Positions 32,073 through 40,417 of a stretch of DNA of 64,000 nucleotides are shown in pieces (positions within the stretch are counted from its first letter, which is position 1; every line of letters begins with the position of its first letter). Source of the DNA: Acidobacteriota bacterium (lineage in GTDB: Bacteria; Acidobacteriota; Terriglobia; Bryobacterales; Bryobacteraceae). Under the pieces are notes generated by a model. It did not search any database and was not told the DNA's origin. It saw only the letters and a list, made by a program, of their open reading frames with translations. The stretch covers positions 186,001-250,000 of the forward strand of contig JAKOTR010000022.1 in the NCBI GenBank assembly GCA_029776225.1, read 5' to 3'. The position numbers were made by a program, and so were the translations under genes.

Positions 32073-32692
32073 AAGTCGCCGCGCTTCTTCTCGCATTTGC
32101 GTCGGCGGCTTTCGCCCAGACCTGGGAGGCCGGCGTGCTCGGCGGATTCGGCGTGTACGCGAACCGCCCTAAGCTCACCAGTCCGGCGGGATCGGCTGAG
32201 GCGGGCCTGGGAGACGGCCCGGTCGCCGGCGCGTTCCTCACCCAGAACCTCTACCGGTATGTGAGCGGCCAGATCCGCTATAGCTGGCAGCGCGGCGACA
32301 TGAGCCTGTCTTCGGGCAGCCGCAAGGCGACATTTAGCGGCGATTCGCACGCCATCCACTACGACTGGTTGATTTACGCGCTTGCGGACGAGGCCAAAGT
32401 CCGGCCGTTCGCGGCCGCGGGCGCTGGATTCAAGCTCTACCGCGGCACAGGCAGTGAGACCGCGGTGCAGCCGCTTCAGGAAGTAGCGCTGCTGACCCGC
32501 ACGAGCGAGTGGAAACCGCTGGTGAGCCTGGGCGCGGGGGTGGTCTGGAACGCCACCCCGTGGGCGCGGTTGTGCATCGAATTCCGCGACTACATGACGC
32601 CGTTCCCGACACGCGTGATCGAACCCATCGAGGGCGGCGGCGGGTGGGTCCACGACCTGGTCCCGGCTCTCTCGTTCGGATTCCGGTTCTGA
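32069..32692 (+). CDS. Outer-membrane beta-barrel protein
   Basis: The 207-aa product has a clean signal peptide (MKVAALLLAFASAAFA, cleaved before QTW). Alternating strands typical of an eight-stranded OmpA/OmpW-like barrel follow: WEAGVLGGFGVYAN, YVSGQIRYSWQRGD, VRPFAAAGAGFKLYRG, PLVSLGAGVVWNATPWARL. It ends with an aromatic residue (LSFGFRF), the usual signal for insertion by the BAM complex. Its ATG overlaps the stop of the TIGR03437 gene (ATGA), so the two are translationally coupled and may act together at the cell surface. The open frame upstream from 31949 lies inside the previous gene and is not used. Confidence 0.85.
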   Translation: MKVAALLLAFASAAFAQTWEAGVLGGFGVYANRPKLTSPAGSAEAGLGDGPVAGAFLTQNLYRYVSGQIRYSWQRGDMSLSSGSRKATFSGDSHAIHYDWLIYALADEAKVRPFAAAGAGFKLYRGTGSETAVQPLQEVALLTRTSEWKPLVSLGAGVVWNATPWARLCIEFRDYMTPFPTRVIEPIEGGGGWVHDLVPALSFGFRF

Positions 32693-32728
32693 ATTTCCGG
32701 CGGGCCGTGATATTGTCGTTTGGACCGT

Positions 32729-33049
32729 ATGTATTTCCGGTTCACGCTTTTCAACTCGCTGACGCTGCTCGTAATGGCGCTGACGATCGGGATGATTTAC
32801 GCCCGCTTCCGCTGCCGCCTGGAAAACACCTGGCTGCTTGCTTACTACGTGTTCATCGCCGGCTTCTGGCTGGCTTTTGAAGGGTCGCTGGCCACCCCGT
32901 GGGTTATCGGCGGGCTCGCCTGCGGCGTGCTGCTGCGATTCGAGTTCATGGGCGGGTTCGTCCTGAACAGCGTGCGCGTTCTGGAAATGGTGTTTTTCGG
33001 ATACGTGCTCTGGCGCTGTCTTGCCCTGCTTCTGCTCTGGCCGTGGTGA
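32729..33049 (+). CDS. Small integral membrane protein, function unknown
   Basis: The 106-aa product has three or four hydrophobic helices: LTLLVMALTIGMIYARF, WLLAYYVFIAGFWLAF, WVIGGLACGVLLRFEF and MVFFGYVLWRCLALLLLW. There are few polar residues inside the helices and no recognisable motif. ATG 32729 was preferred over an in-frame TTG at 32720. A TGATATTGT sequence about 12-20 nt upstream could be an extended -10 element. Its place after the surface-protein pair suggests no clear role. Confidence 0.6.
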   Translation: MYFRFTLFNSLTLLVMALTIGMIYARFRCRLENTWLLAYYVFIAGFWLAFEGSLATPWVIGGLACGVLLRFEFMGGFVLNSVRVLEMVFFGYVLWRCLALLLLWPW

Positions 33050-33092
33050 AGGCCACTCGTGGGGCGATGCGGAATCGCGGCGCCCTCAAAGT

Positions 33093-34592
33093 TCAGCGGC
33101 TCCTGATCCTCAGCGCGATGTCTGCGTGGTGTTCCGGTGAGGCCGCCAGCTTCACCTTGCCCCCGGGATACCTGGTAAGAGTCTGGCTGCCGAGCACCGC
33201 CAAATCGGTTGGCCGGACCCACTCCACGCGGTAGCTTCCAGCCGGCAAGTCGAGCTCCAGGTTCAAAGTCCTGGGCTCCTCGTTCGGCTCATAGTAATTC
33301 CTGCCGCGCGCCGCCTTGCTGTGATGGATGTAAATCGCGTACTGCCGGCCGGGTTCGCCGAGGGCGCGGCCGGTGCTTCCTGCGGGCAGGCCGCCGGCGA
33401 GCACGCCACGATCCGGACGCATCCGCACAAAATCGAAAGAGGTCAAAAACTCTTTCAAATTCCGCATGTATTGCTTGAACTCGTCGCTTTCCGGGCTGGC
33501 GCCCCTTTCGTTGCCGGGCTGGTAAGCAAAATTCAGGTTGCTATACACCGCTCCGCCGCCCATCATGAATTCCCAGGCTTCCACACGGCCGGAGGCCGGC
33601 TTCATCGTGTTGCCGTACTCACCGAAACGGGGGTGCGCGATCCAGCGGGTTTCGTCGAACGCTACGGCTCTCCCTTTGCCGGCTTCGGCCAGCAGGTCCT
33701 CCATTTTCCAGAGATAGTGCCCGTTCAGAATGTGGACCGATTGCGGCCGCGGGATTGGTCCGATACCCGGCCCCGGCGCGTAGTGATCGTTATAGGCGAT
33801 CATGTGCCTGGATTCCGGCGGCAGCGCGGCCTCGGCGCTCACGATTTCGTCGATGATTGCTTCGTGCCAGGCGTGGACATCTTTGGCGAAGGCGCTGTCG
33901 TGCCGTCCTGAAGCCGGTTCGTTCGCAACTTCGAAGTAGACATTGGGGACGTCCCTCAACTCCGAAACGATCTTGCGCACGAAGGCGCGCTGGCGCTCCA
34001 CAAGCTCCTTGCTGTCCAGCGTCATGAACCGCCTGTAGGAGAGCCCGCGCCACGCTTCGCCCTGAAGGTTGTTGTCGGGATGAAGCGGCGAGACCTTCCA
34101 GTGGTTCTCGTCGGTGTACATGCGGCAGAACAGGACAAGCTCCACGATCACGCCGCGCTCCTCGGCCCGCCGCAGGAAATCCTTGAGGCGCTGGAAGTAG
34201 GCCGGGTTCCAGCGGTCCAGGTCGTACTTCTTCCCGTCGTAGCCGCCGTCGACGTTGCTGAGGGCCCAGGGGGCGATGAAGTTTTCAGGCCCTCGTCCCG
34301 GCGAAAGGGGAGTTTTTCCGTGCGGATCCACCGCCGCCTCGCGGTACGTGCCGGAGAAGGTCCGGGTGAGGTTCAGCCCGTGGCGCTTCAGTTCGTCGAG
34401 GTACGTCACGTAGTCGAAGTTGAGATTCAGCACGGAGCCGTAGTGCTCCCCGGAAGTGATCAGCACCAGCGGCTTGGATTTATACAGGAAATACTGCGGG
34501 TTGGCGGGATGCAGCCGGATCGGTACTTCCGCCGCCGCAAGGAACGGTGTACACAGAATTGCCAGCGCAACTGGAAGAAGTGTTTTCCCCAT
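33093..34592 (-). CDS. Exported cellulase-like glycoside hydrolase (clan GH-A type)
   Basis: The 499-aa product has a signal peptide (LLPVALAILCTPFLAAA). A TIM-barrel glycosidase follows: LVLITSGEHYGSVLNLNFDY, LNLTRTFSG, then the probable acid/base Glu in VYFEVANEP (NEP motif) and the probable nucleophile Glu in AVAFDETRW. This NEP-then-E order is typical of clan GH-A enzymes. A C-terminal beta domain (about 410-499) carries LDLPAGSYRVEWVRPTDLAV, common in acidobacterial and planctomycete glycosidases. It probably works on plant or microbial polysaccharide in the periplasm or outside the cell. The GH family number cannot be fixed from sequence reading alone. Confidence 0.85.
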   Translation of the reverse strand: MGKTLLPVALAILCTPFLAAAEVPIRLHPANPQYFLYKSKPLVLITSGEHYGSVLNLNFDYVTYLDELKRHGLNLTRTFSGTYREAAVDPHGKTPLSPGRGPENFIAPWALSNVDGGYDGKKYDLDRWNPAYFQRLKDFLRRAEERGVIVELVLFCRMYTDENHWKVSPLHPDNNLQGEAWRGLSYRRFMTLDSKELVERQRAFVRKIVSELRDVPNVYFEVANEPASGRHDSAFAKDVHAWHEAIIDEIVSAEAALPPESRHMIAYNDHYAPGPGIGPIPRPQSVHILNGHYLWKMEDLLAEAGKGRAVAFDETRWIAHPRFGEYGNTMKPASGRVEAWEFMMGGGAVYSNLNFAYQPGNERGASPESDEFKQYMRNLKEFLTSFDFVRMRPDRGVLAGGLPAGSTGRALGEPGRQYAIYIHHSKAARGRNYYEPNEEPRTLNLELDLPAGSYRVEWVRPTDLAVLGSQTLTRYPGGKVKLAASPEHHADIALRIRSR

Positions 34593-34623
34593 TACTGGGC
34601 CAAGATAACACCTCTGCCGGGTC

Positions 34624-35880
34624 TTATCGGATCCTGCGGATGCTGGCGCCTACCTGCTGAAGTCTCTCCTCGATTTTTTCGTATCCCCGGTCAATGTGAT
34701 ACACGCGATCGATCACCGTCTCGCCGCTCGCCACCAGCGCCGCGAGCACGAGGGACGCGCTGGCGCGCAGGTCGGAGGCGATCACCGCCGCTCCCGTGAG
34801 CTGCGACGGCCCGGCCACGATGGCCTGCCGCCCCTCCAGCCGGATGTTGGCGCCCATGCGCATCAGTTCGAGCGCGTGCATGAAGCGGTTCTCGAAAATC
34901 GTCTCGGTGATCAGCGAGATGCCCTGCGCCTGCGTCATGAGGGCCATGTACTGCGCCTGAAGGTCGGTGGCAAAGCCGGGATACTCTTCGGTGGTGACGT
35001 CGATTGAGCGAAGCTTGCCCGGCGCGCACACGCGCAGCGAATCCGGGCCGGTCTCTTCGATCCTGACGCCCGCCTGCCGCAGCTTCGAAATCAGCGCGCT
35101 CAGGTGCTCTGGAACGCAGCGGGTTACCAGCAGGTCGCCGCGGGTGATGGCCCCGGCGATCAGGAAGGTGCCAGCCTCAATGCGGTCGGGAATAATCGTA
35201 TGCTCAGCCCCATGGAGGCGCGGGACGCCGCGGACCCGGATCGTCGAAGTCCCGGCACCTTCAATTTGCGCTCCCATCTTGGTGAGCAACTCGGCGAGGT
35301 CCGCCACTTCGGGCTCCTGCGCGGCGTTCTCGATCACTGTTTCGCCTTCGGCCAGCACGGCGGCCATCAGCAGGTCCTCGGTGCCGGTCACGGTGATGCG
35401 GTCGAACGTAATCAAGGCGCCGTGCAGCCCGTTGGGGGTTTCCGCCTCGATATAGCCGTGCTCCTGGCGAATGCGCGCCCCGAGTTGTTCGAGCCCGGCC
35501 AGGTGCAAATTGATCGGGCGCGCGCCGATCGCGCAGCCCCCGGGGAGTGACACACGGGCGCGTCCGGTTCGGGCCACTAGCGGTCCCAGCACCAGGCTCG
35601 ACGCGCGCATGGTCTTCACCAGCTCGTAGGGCGCTTCCGGGCGCACTACCTCCCGCGCTTCCACGCGAATTGTGTGCCCGTCCACCTCGACGTTCGCGCC
35701 CGTGCTCCGCAGGAGCGTTTCCATCGTCACGATGTCACGGACGTCGGGGATGCGGTGGAGGATAACCGGTTCTTCGGTCAACAGGCAGGCGGCCAGCGCT
35801 GGCAGCGCGGAGTTTTTCGCGCCGTTGACCGCAATTTCACCTCTGAGCGGCGCGCCGCCGCGAATGACAAATTTATCCAT
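34624..35880 (-). CDS. murA: UDP-N-acetylglucosamine 1-carboxyvinyltransferase
   Basis: The 418-aa cytosolic enzyme performs the first committed step of peptidoglycan synthesis, adding enolpyruvate from PEP to UDP-GlcNAc. Lys22 ([10 protein letters not shown]), Arg92 ([10 protein letters not shown]) and the active-site Cys116 ([15 protein letters not shown]), the target of fosfomycin, are all in place. The C-terminal half has [12 protein letters not shown] and [17 protein letters not shown] 35880 begins MDKFVIRGG, the normal MurA start, so the 18-residue upstream extension was rejected. The start overlaps the end of murQ by 8 nt, which couples cell-wall synthesis to recycling. Confidence 0.96.
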   Translation of the reverse strand: MDKFVIRGGAPLRGEIAVNGAKNSALPALAACLLTEEPVILHRIPDVRDIVTMETLLRSTGANVEVDGHTIRVEAREVVRPEAPYELVKTMRASSLVLGPLVARTGRARVSLPGGCAIGARPINLHLAGLEQLGARIRQEHGYIEAETPNGLHGALITFDRITVTGTEDLLMAAVLAEGETVIENAAQEPEVADLAELLTKMGAQIEGAGTSTIRVRGVPRLHGAEHTIIPDRIEAGTFLIAGAITRGDLLVTRCVPEHLSALISKLRQAGVRIEETGPDSLRVCAPGKLRSIDVTTEEYPGFATDLQAQYMALMTQAQGISLITETIFENRFMHALELMRMGANIRLEGRQAIVAGPSQLTGAAVIASDLRASASLVLAALVASGETVIDRVYHIDRGYEKIEERLQQVGASIRRIR

Positions 35881-36766
35881 TCTTGAGCGCTTCGGAAACC
35901 CGTCCTCCGGCGGCGCGAAGACGCGCTTCGGCATCCTCGCGGCTTATGCCCAGGCGGGCCATCACGATGGCAACTTTCACTTTACCACCCGCGCTGTCCA
36001 GATACCCCGCAGCGCGCTCGTAATCCACTCCCGCCGCTGCGGAAATGATGCGCCGCGCGCGGTCCAACAACTTGGAGTTTTTCGGCTGGACGTTCACCAT
36101 CAGGTTGCCGTAAACGTGGCCCAGGCGGATCATGACCGCGGTCGAGAGCATGTTCAGCACCAGCTTGGTTGCGGTGCCGGCTTTCATGCGGGTGGATCCA
36201 GTCAGAATTTCAGGCCCTGGCAGCGGCTCGATGGGGATCTCCACCGCGCGGGAAAGCTCCGAGTTCGGAGTGCAACTGATGCCGATGGTGAGCGCGCCCA
36301 GTTCCCTCGCTTTGGCAACCGCGCCCAAAACGTACGGGGTACGGCCGCTGGCGGCGATTCCCACCAGCACGTCGGCCGCCGTGAAGCCGCGCTCCATCAA
36401 GTCGCGGGCGCCGAGCGCCGGGTCGTCCTCGCTGGCTTCGGTAGCGCGCGCCAGCGCCCTTTCGCCTCCGGCGATGATCCCCTGCACGAGGTCCGGCGGA
36501 ACGTTGAAAGTGGGCGGGCACTCCGCGGCGTCGAGCACGCCGAGGCGGCCGCTTGTCCCGGCCCCGATGTAGAACAGGCGGCCGCCGCGGCCCAGGCGCT
36601 CCGCCACCGCATCCACGGCCTGGGCGATGCGCGGTATCTCGCGCTCCACCGCAAGGGCCACCTTCTGGTCCTCCGCGTTGATAATCCGGAGGATCTGCTC
36701 GGCCGGCAGCGCGTCGATGCCCTCCGAGGCGGGATTTCGCTGCTCGGTAAGGAGGTTTTCCAGCAT
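35873..36766 (-). CDS. murQ: N-acetylmuramic acid 6-phosphate etherase
   Basis: The 297-aa SIS-domain enzyme cleaves the lactyl ether of MurNAc-6-phosphate to GlcNAc-6-phosphate and D-lactate in peptidoglycan recycling. It opens with LLTEQRNPASEGID, the standard MurQ N-terminus. The SIS signature FYIGAGTSGRLGVLDAAECP, GERALARATEASEDD and LTGSTRMKAGTATKLVLNM follow. All motifs of the family are present. It overlaps the upstream epimerase gene by 1 nt (TGATG) and murA by 8 nt, so the four minus-strand genes from 38920 to 34624 probably form an operon. Confidence 0.95.
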   Translation of the reverse strand: MLENLLTEQRNPASEGIDALPAEQILRIINAEDQKVALAVEREIPRIAQAVDAVAERLGRGGRLFYIGAGTSGRLGVLDAAECPPTFNVPPDLVQGIIAGGERALARATEASEDDPALGARDLMERGFTAADVLVGIAASGRTPYVLGAVAKARELGALTIGISCTPNSELSRAVEIPIEPLPGPEILTGSTRMKAGTATKLVLNMLSTAVMIRLGHVYGNLMVNVQPKNSKLLDRARRIISAAAGVDYERAAGYLDSAGGKVKVAIVMARLGISREDAEARLRAAGGRVSEALKNG

Positions 36767-37599
36767 CAGGACTGCTTCAACCCGGCCAAAGCCATCACTT
36801 TGAGCGAACCCGCAAGGGCCGCCCGCGCCGCTTCCTCAGGCGGCTTGCCTCTCAGCGCGCCGAAAATCTCCGGGCTGCAGCCGTCCTCGTATCCGATCTG
36901 CTTCAGCGCGCCAAGAAAACCTTTCCAATCGATGACGCCGTCGCCGGGCACCAGCCGCGCGTTGTCGCGGATCTTTTCGGGCGGCAGGTCGGGCGAGTCA
37001 GCAAAATGCACGTGGACGATGCGCTCCTTGCCGGCGGCGATGATGTCCTGCGGAGTGGCGCCCGCATGGTGCCAGTGCCAGGAATCGAGCAGCAGGCCCA
37101 CGTTCGGGCCGCACTCCTTTGCCAGCTCGAGCATCTCGTCCATCCGGTAGATGAACTCGTGCGGAGCGGACTTGCGGATGTGGAGCGGGCCCAGAAACTC
37201 CAGCCCCAGCCGCACGTTGGATTTCGCCAGGACTTCGGCGGCCGCCTGGAAACGGTCTTTGTAAATTTTGCGCTGCTCGGGCTTGGGAAGCGTGCTCGAC
37301 GACATCACCCAGGTCGTCATTCGGGGACACCCGATGGCTTCGGCGAACTGCGCGGCCGCTGGGAGTTTCTTGAGCCCGGCCTGAAATGTCGCTTCGTCCT
37401 TGCGGAACTCGACCGGAAATGGAAGAGCAGCCGGTTTGATTTTGAGCTCCAGGAAGAGCGCCCGGGTGCTGTCGAGCCCCTCTTCCATGGCCTTCCCGAG
37501 ATCGACATCCACGCCGCCGTAACCGGTCCGGCGCGCCAGATGGGCAAACTCGGGCCAGGCCACGCCGGGGACCGTCACGGAATTCATCGAGACATACAT
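36766..37599 (-). CDS. Sugar phosphate isomerase/epimerase (xylose-isomerase-like TIM barrel)
   Basis: The 277-aa product is a second member of the AP-endonuclease-2-like TIM-barrel family in the window. Candidate metal ligands are the Glu in RLGLEFLGPLHIR, Asp and His in LLLDSWHWHHAG, His in IVHVHFADSP and the late Glu in CSPEIFG. It differs in length and motifs from the epimerase at 3263-4117 and is not a recent duplicate. It lies between a DegT-type aminotransferase and murQ with tiny gaps, so its substrate may be an amino-sugar or related compound. No precise reaction can be assigned. Confidence 0.82.
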   Translation of the reverse strand: MYVSMNSVTVPGVAWPEFAHLARRTGYGGVDVDLGKAMEEGLDSTRALFLELKIKPAALPFPVEFRKDEATFQAGLKKLPAAAQFAEAIGCPRMTTWVMSSSTLPKPEQRKIYKDRFQAAAEVLAKSNVRLGLEFLGPLHIRKSAPHEFIYRMDEMLELAKECGPNVGLLLDSWHWHHAGATPQDIIAAGKERIVHVHFADSPDLPPEKIRDNARLVPGDGVIDWKGFLGALKQIGYEDGCSPEIFGALRGKPPEEAARAALAGSLKVMALAGLKQS

Positions 37600-37609
37600 G
37601 GGAGTTCTC

Positions 37610-38920
37610 CTAATAATTCTTATGTTTCTCGAACTTTGGCCGCTCGGCCCGGCTCATGCTTTTCAGCTCGGCCAAGCCGCTTCCGGCCGCCGCCAGCTCA
37701 TCGCGCCCGGCAACGACTTTCGCGACCGCCCGGGCGATATCCTCTACATCCTGTTCATCGCCGAGCAGCAGGAACTGCGGCAGCCAGACCGACTCGTGAT
37801 AGGCGGCGCGCTCGGCAACCGGACAGTAGCAACGGCTGTAATCGACAGGCTCGTCGCGCCCGATCCGGAGCTGCGGGAAGTCCGGCTGTGCCGGGAACAG
37901 GTCGCTGCGGTACACGGCCTCGTAAAACCGGCCGTCGCAGGGGATGCCTTCGGCTTCCAGCGCGGCCACGAACACGTCGCGGTGGACTCTGTCGTCCGGC
38001 GGCCGGTACTGGAATACGTAGTTGTAAATTGTGTCCCGCGTCAGGCTGGGTTGCGGCGGGAGGGGGCGGACACCCTCAATTCCACACAGGGCTTGTGTCA
38101 GCAGGGCGGCGTTGCGGGAACGCCTTTCGGCCCAGTAGTCCAGTTGCTCGAGCTGGCCCAGCAGCAAGGCTGCCTGGAACTCCGTTATCCGGTAGTTGCA
38201 GCCCACGATCCTACGCCGGAACTGGTCGGTGGCACTGGCCCGCCCGCAATTCGTAAGCGATTGAAGGAGTTCGAAATAGTCCAGCCGCGAGGTGGTCACG
38301 ATTCCGCCCTCGCCCGAAGTCATCAGCTTGCTGGATTGGAAGCTGAAGCAGCCGAGGTCGCCCATGGAGCCGGCGCCGCGGCCCTTGTATTCGCCGCCGT
38401 GTGCATGGGCGCAGTCCTCAATAACAATGAGATCGCGCTCGGCGGCCAGATCGATCAGGGGGTCCATCTCGGTAAACCTCATGGCGAGGTGGACCGCGAT
38501 CACCGCCTTGGTCCGCGGCGTGATTGCCTCGCGCACCGCGTTCACATCGAGGCAATAAGTGTCCGGGTCAATGTCGGCGAACACCGGGACAGCGCCGGCG
38601 AACAGCACGGCGGCCGCCGTTCCCTCCCAGGTGTAGGCCGGGACGATCACCTCATCGCCGAATCCAACGCCGGAAGCCTGAAGCGCTGCCACCAGCGCGA
38701 TGGTTCCGTTCGCGACGCAGCACCCATATTTCGCGCCGTGCCGGCTGGCAAACTTCCGGGCGAATTCGTCCGCCAGAGTGTTGGGAAACGGGTAGCCGCC
38801 CCAGTTGCGGCTTTCAAGCACCGACTGGAGCCGGCGGGCATCGGATTCCGTGAACTGTGGCCACAGTGTGAACGGGCGGCAACGCACCGGTTCGCCGCCG
38901 AGGATCGCTAGCGCACTCAT
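37610..38920 (-). CDS. DegT/DnrJ/EryC1-family PLP-dependent sugar aminotransferase
   Basis: The 436-aa product belongs to the DegT/DnrJ/EryC1/StrS aminotransferases that form amino-sugars from keto-sugar nucleotides, or act as PLP-dependent dehydratases. Visible features are the N-terminal CCVANGTIALVAALQASGV, DEVIVPAYTWEGTAAAVLFA, the PLP phosphate/ring Asp in VIEDCAHAHGGEYKG, and the Schiff-base Lys in FSFQSSKLMTSGEGG. GCNYRITEFQAALLLGQLEQ is the usual dimer segment. The catalytic Lys is present, which favours aminotransferase over the His-bearing dehydratases. ATG 38920 (MSALAILGG) is slightly preferred over ATG 38932 because a TAGG precedes it. It appears to head the operon ending with murA. 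Confidence 0.9.
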   Translation of the reverse strand: MSALAILGGEPVRCRPFTLWPQFTESDARRLQSVLESRNWGGYPFPNTLADEFARKFASRHGAKYGCCVANGTIALVAALQASGVGFGDEVIVPAYTWEGTAAAVLFAGAVPVFADIDPDTYCLDVNAVREAITPRTKAVIAVHLAMRFTEMDPLIDLAAERDLIVIEDCAHAHGGEYKGRGAGSMGDLGCFSFQSSKLMTSGEGGIVTTSRLDYFELLQSLTNCGRASATDQFRRRIVGCNYRITEFQAALLLGQLEQLDYWAERRSRNAALLTQALCGIEGVRPLPPQPSLTRDTIYNYVFQYRPPDDRVHRDVFVAALEAEGIPCDGRFYEAVYRSDLFPAQPDFPQLRIGRDEPVDYSRCYCPVAERAAYHESVWLPQFLLLGDEQDVEDIARAVAKVVAGRDELAAAGSGLAELKSMSRAERPKFEKHKNY

Positions 38921-39051
38921 GGCGCCTACCATCTTAATGGAAGAGCGATCTGGCCGGGACTGGAAAAGCTTTTCCGCGGCAATGGTACTCGGGTGCCTTC
39001 ATACCCCCGGTAGATCTAGTACTGGATCGTTGACAAGTGTGTGCTTTTTGA

Positions 39052-39080
39052 TTGACATACGCGGGTCCCACCCGTATCCC
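39052..39080 (+). promoter_or_regulatory. Candidate promoter of the PEP-CTERM gene
   Basis: A perfect TTGACA (39052-39057) is followed after 17 nt by TATCCC (39075-39080). Another perfect TTGACA lies at 39030-39035. The downstream gene starts at 39177, giving a leader of about 90 nt that is G-rich and contains a poly-G Shine-Dalgarno-like stretch. The rest of the 256-nt intergenic region shows no other structure I can name. Confidence 0.4.
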
Positions 39081-39176
39081 GAAAAGTGCTCAGGAGGGGG
39101 AGGAGTGCGGTATCAGAGTGGGGTAGTGCGCGAGCGCAGGAGTGGTAGTCCGATGCGCTTGGAGGAGATAAATTGG

Positions 39177-39818
39177 ATGTGGAAGTGCCTGTTCTTGGCG
39201 GCGATGATAGTGGCTGTGGCGGCTGTTCCGGCGGCGGCCCTCCCCGTTTGCAACGAAGGGTATGACGCCGGCGTGGACGTCACAACCATCACACAATGTA
39301 CTGTCGGACCCTTTATTTTCAGTAATTTCTCGGTCAGTTCCGGACTGAATATGGCAGGCGCCCAGGTGGGGCTGTCCGAGGCTTGGTACGACGAAGCCTC
39401 CGGTACCTACTATTTAACTTTTGGCACCAACTTCAACGTGCTTGATAATCAAGATAAGTACAGGGATGTGATCTTTTCGTACCAGATCACAGGCCCGCTC
39501 TACGGTATCGACGGCGGCCTCGGCGGTTCCGGAACGAGATCGATTGTGGAAACGGTCTGCGCACAGCCCTTCGTTGGCACTGGTTGCGCACCGGAATCGA
39601 CGCTAGCTACTCTGGTGCTGAATTCCCAAAACACCGTAGCATGGGCACCGCTAAACGGGATGAACGGCACGTACTACGTGGTGAAGGACATCAGTCTGGC
39701 GCCCGGTGCCACACTCTCCGACTTCACCCAGAGTTACCATGTTCCCGAACCGGCGGCGCTCGTGCTGATTGGCTCGGGACTCATCGCGCTGGGCTTGCTC
39801 CGGCGGCGCAAGGCCTGA
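39177..39818 (+). CDS. PEP-CTERM exported protein
   Basis: The 213-aa product has a signal peptide (CLFLAAMIVAVAAVPAAA), a beta-rich middle with four Cys, and a C-terminal PEP-CTERM signal: VPEPAALVLIGSGLIALGL followed by RRRKA. Such signals are cut by exosortase (EpsH/XrtA) for export to the surface or extracellular matrix in exopolysaccharide-producing bacteria. No exosortase gene is in the window. GGAGG at 39161-39165 gives ATG 39177 good spacing; the in-frame ATG at 39153 is less likely. A strong terminator follows. The mature function is unknown. Confidence 0.85.
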   Translation: MWKCLFLAAMIVAVAAVPAAALPVCNEGYDAGVDVTTITQCTVGPFIFSNFSVSSGLNMAGAQVGLSEAWYDEASGTYYLTFGTNFNVLDNQDKYRDVIFSYQITGPLYGIDGGLGGSGTRSIVETVCAQPFVGTGCAPESTLATLVLNSQNTVAWAPLNGMNGTYYVVKDISLAPGATLSDFTQSYHVPEPAALVLIGSGLIALGLLRRRKA

Positions 39819-39839
39819 TTTCATTCCAGCAAAGACAAG

Positions 39840-39871
39840 AAAGCCGGAACCCTGAGGGTTCCGGCTTTTTC
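39840..39871 (+). terminator. Rho-independent terminator after the PEP-CTERM gene
   Basis: A perfect 13-bp stem (AAAGCCGGAACCC, 39840-39852, with its complement 39856-39868) encloses a 3-nt loop and ends in a run of five T. This is the best intrinsic terminator in the window. It lies between convergent genes and may also stop the Fe-S carrier transcript from the other side. Confidence 0.9.
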
Positions 39872-39891
39872 ATTTCTATGGGCGCGCGCGG

Positions 39892-40215
39892 CTAGGCGCT
39901 GAACGAGCTGCCGCAGCCGCAAGTGGACTTCACGTTCGGGTTATCGAACTTAAACCCCGAGCCCTCAAGGGTTTCGACGTAATCCACGCTGGCGCCGTCC
40001 AGGTAAAGCATGCTGGCCTGATCGATGAAAACCTTCAAACCATCAAAGTTGTAGGTCTTGTCCAACATGTTCGGGTTGTTTTCGAAGGCCATCGAGTAGT
40101 TAAATCCCGAGCAGCCGCCGCCTACCACGGCGATCCGCAGCCCAGCCGGTTTGGGATCCTGCGCGTTGAGAATCTCCTTCACCTTTTCGATGGCTCGAGG
40201 CGTGAGTTGAATCAT
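39892..40215 (-). CDS. A-type iron-sulfur carrier protein (HesB/IscA/ErpA family)
   Basis: The 107-aa cytosolic protein carries the three conserved Cys of A-type carriers: Cys35 in VGGGCSGFNY and Cys99/Cys101 in STCGCGSSFSA. These proteins hold or transfer Fe-S clusters to apoenzymes. Length and spacing are exact for the family. I cannot separate IscA from ErpA or SufA; no isc or suf genes are adjacent. GGGAG precedes the ATG, and a promoter is visible at 40255-40284. Confidence 0.93.
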   Translation of the reverse strand: MIQLTPRAIEKVKEILNAQDPKPAGLRIAVVGGGCSGFNYSMAFENNPNMLDKTYNFDGLKVFIDQASMLYLDGASVDYVETLEGSGFKFDNPNVKSTCGCGSSFSA

Positions 40216-40254
40216 AGGGTAGCTCCCAGTTTACGAAATTCCCTTTCTCAGTTA

Positions 40255-40284
40255 ATTTTACCGGGACCGGCGAGATTTTTCCAA
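40255..40284 (-). promoter_or_regulatory. Sigma-70-type promoter of the Fe-S carrier gene
   Basis: On the minus strand TTGGAA (40284-40279) and TAAAAT (40260-40255) are 18 nt apart. The predicted transcript would start near 40248, leaving a leader of about 33 nt with a GGGAG Shine-Dalgarno. The remainder of the gap to the sigma-factor gene at 40418 shows no further clear signal. Confidence 0.5.
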
Positions 40285-40417
40285 CTGCCCAGAGTTGGCT
40301 GCAACCGCCGGGATCTGTTATTGTTGATCAGGCCGGTGGCTTCGGAGCCGGTGAGCGCGGATCGGGCTGCTACAAATTGCTGAAACCATTGAAATCCGGT
40401 CCGCGTCGGAAAACTGT

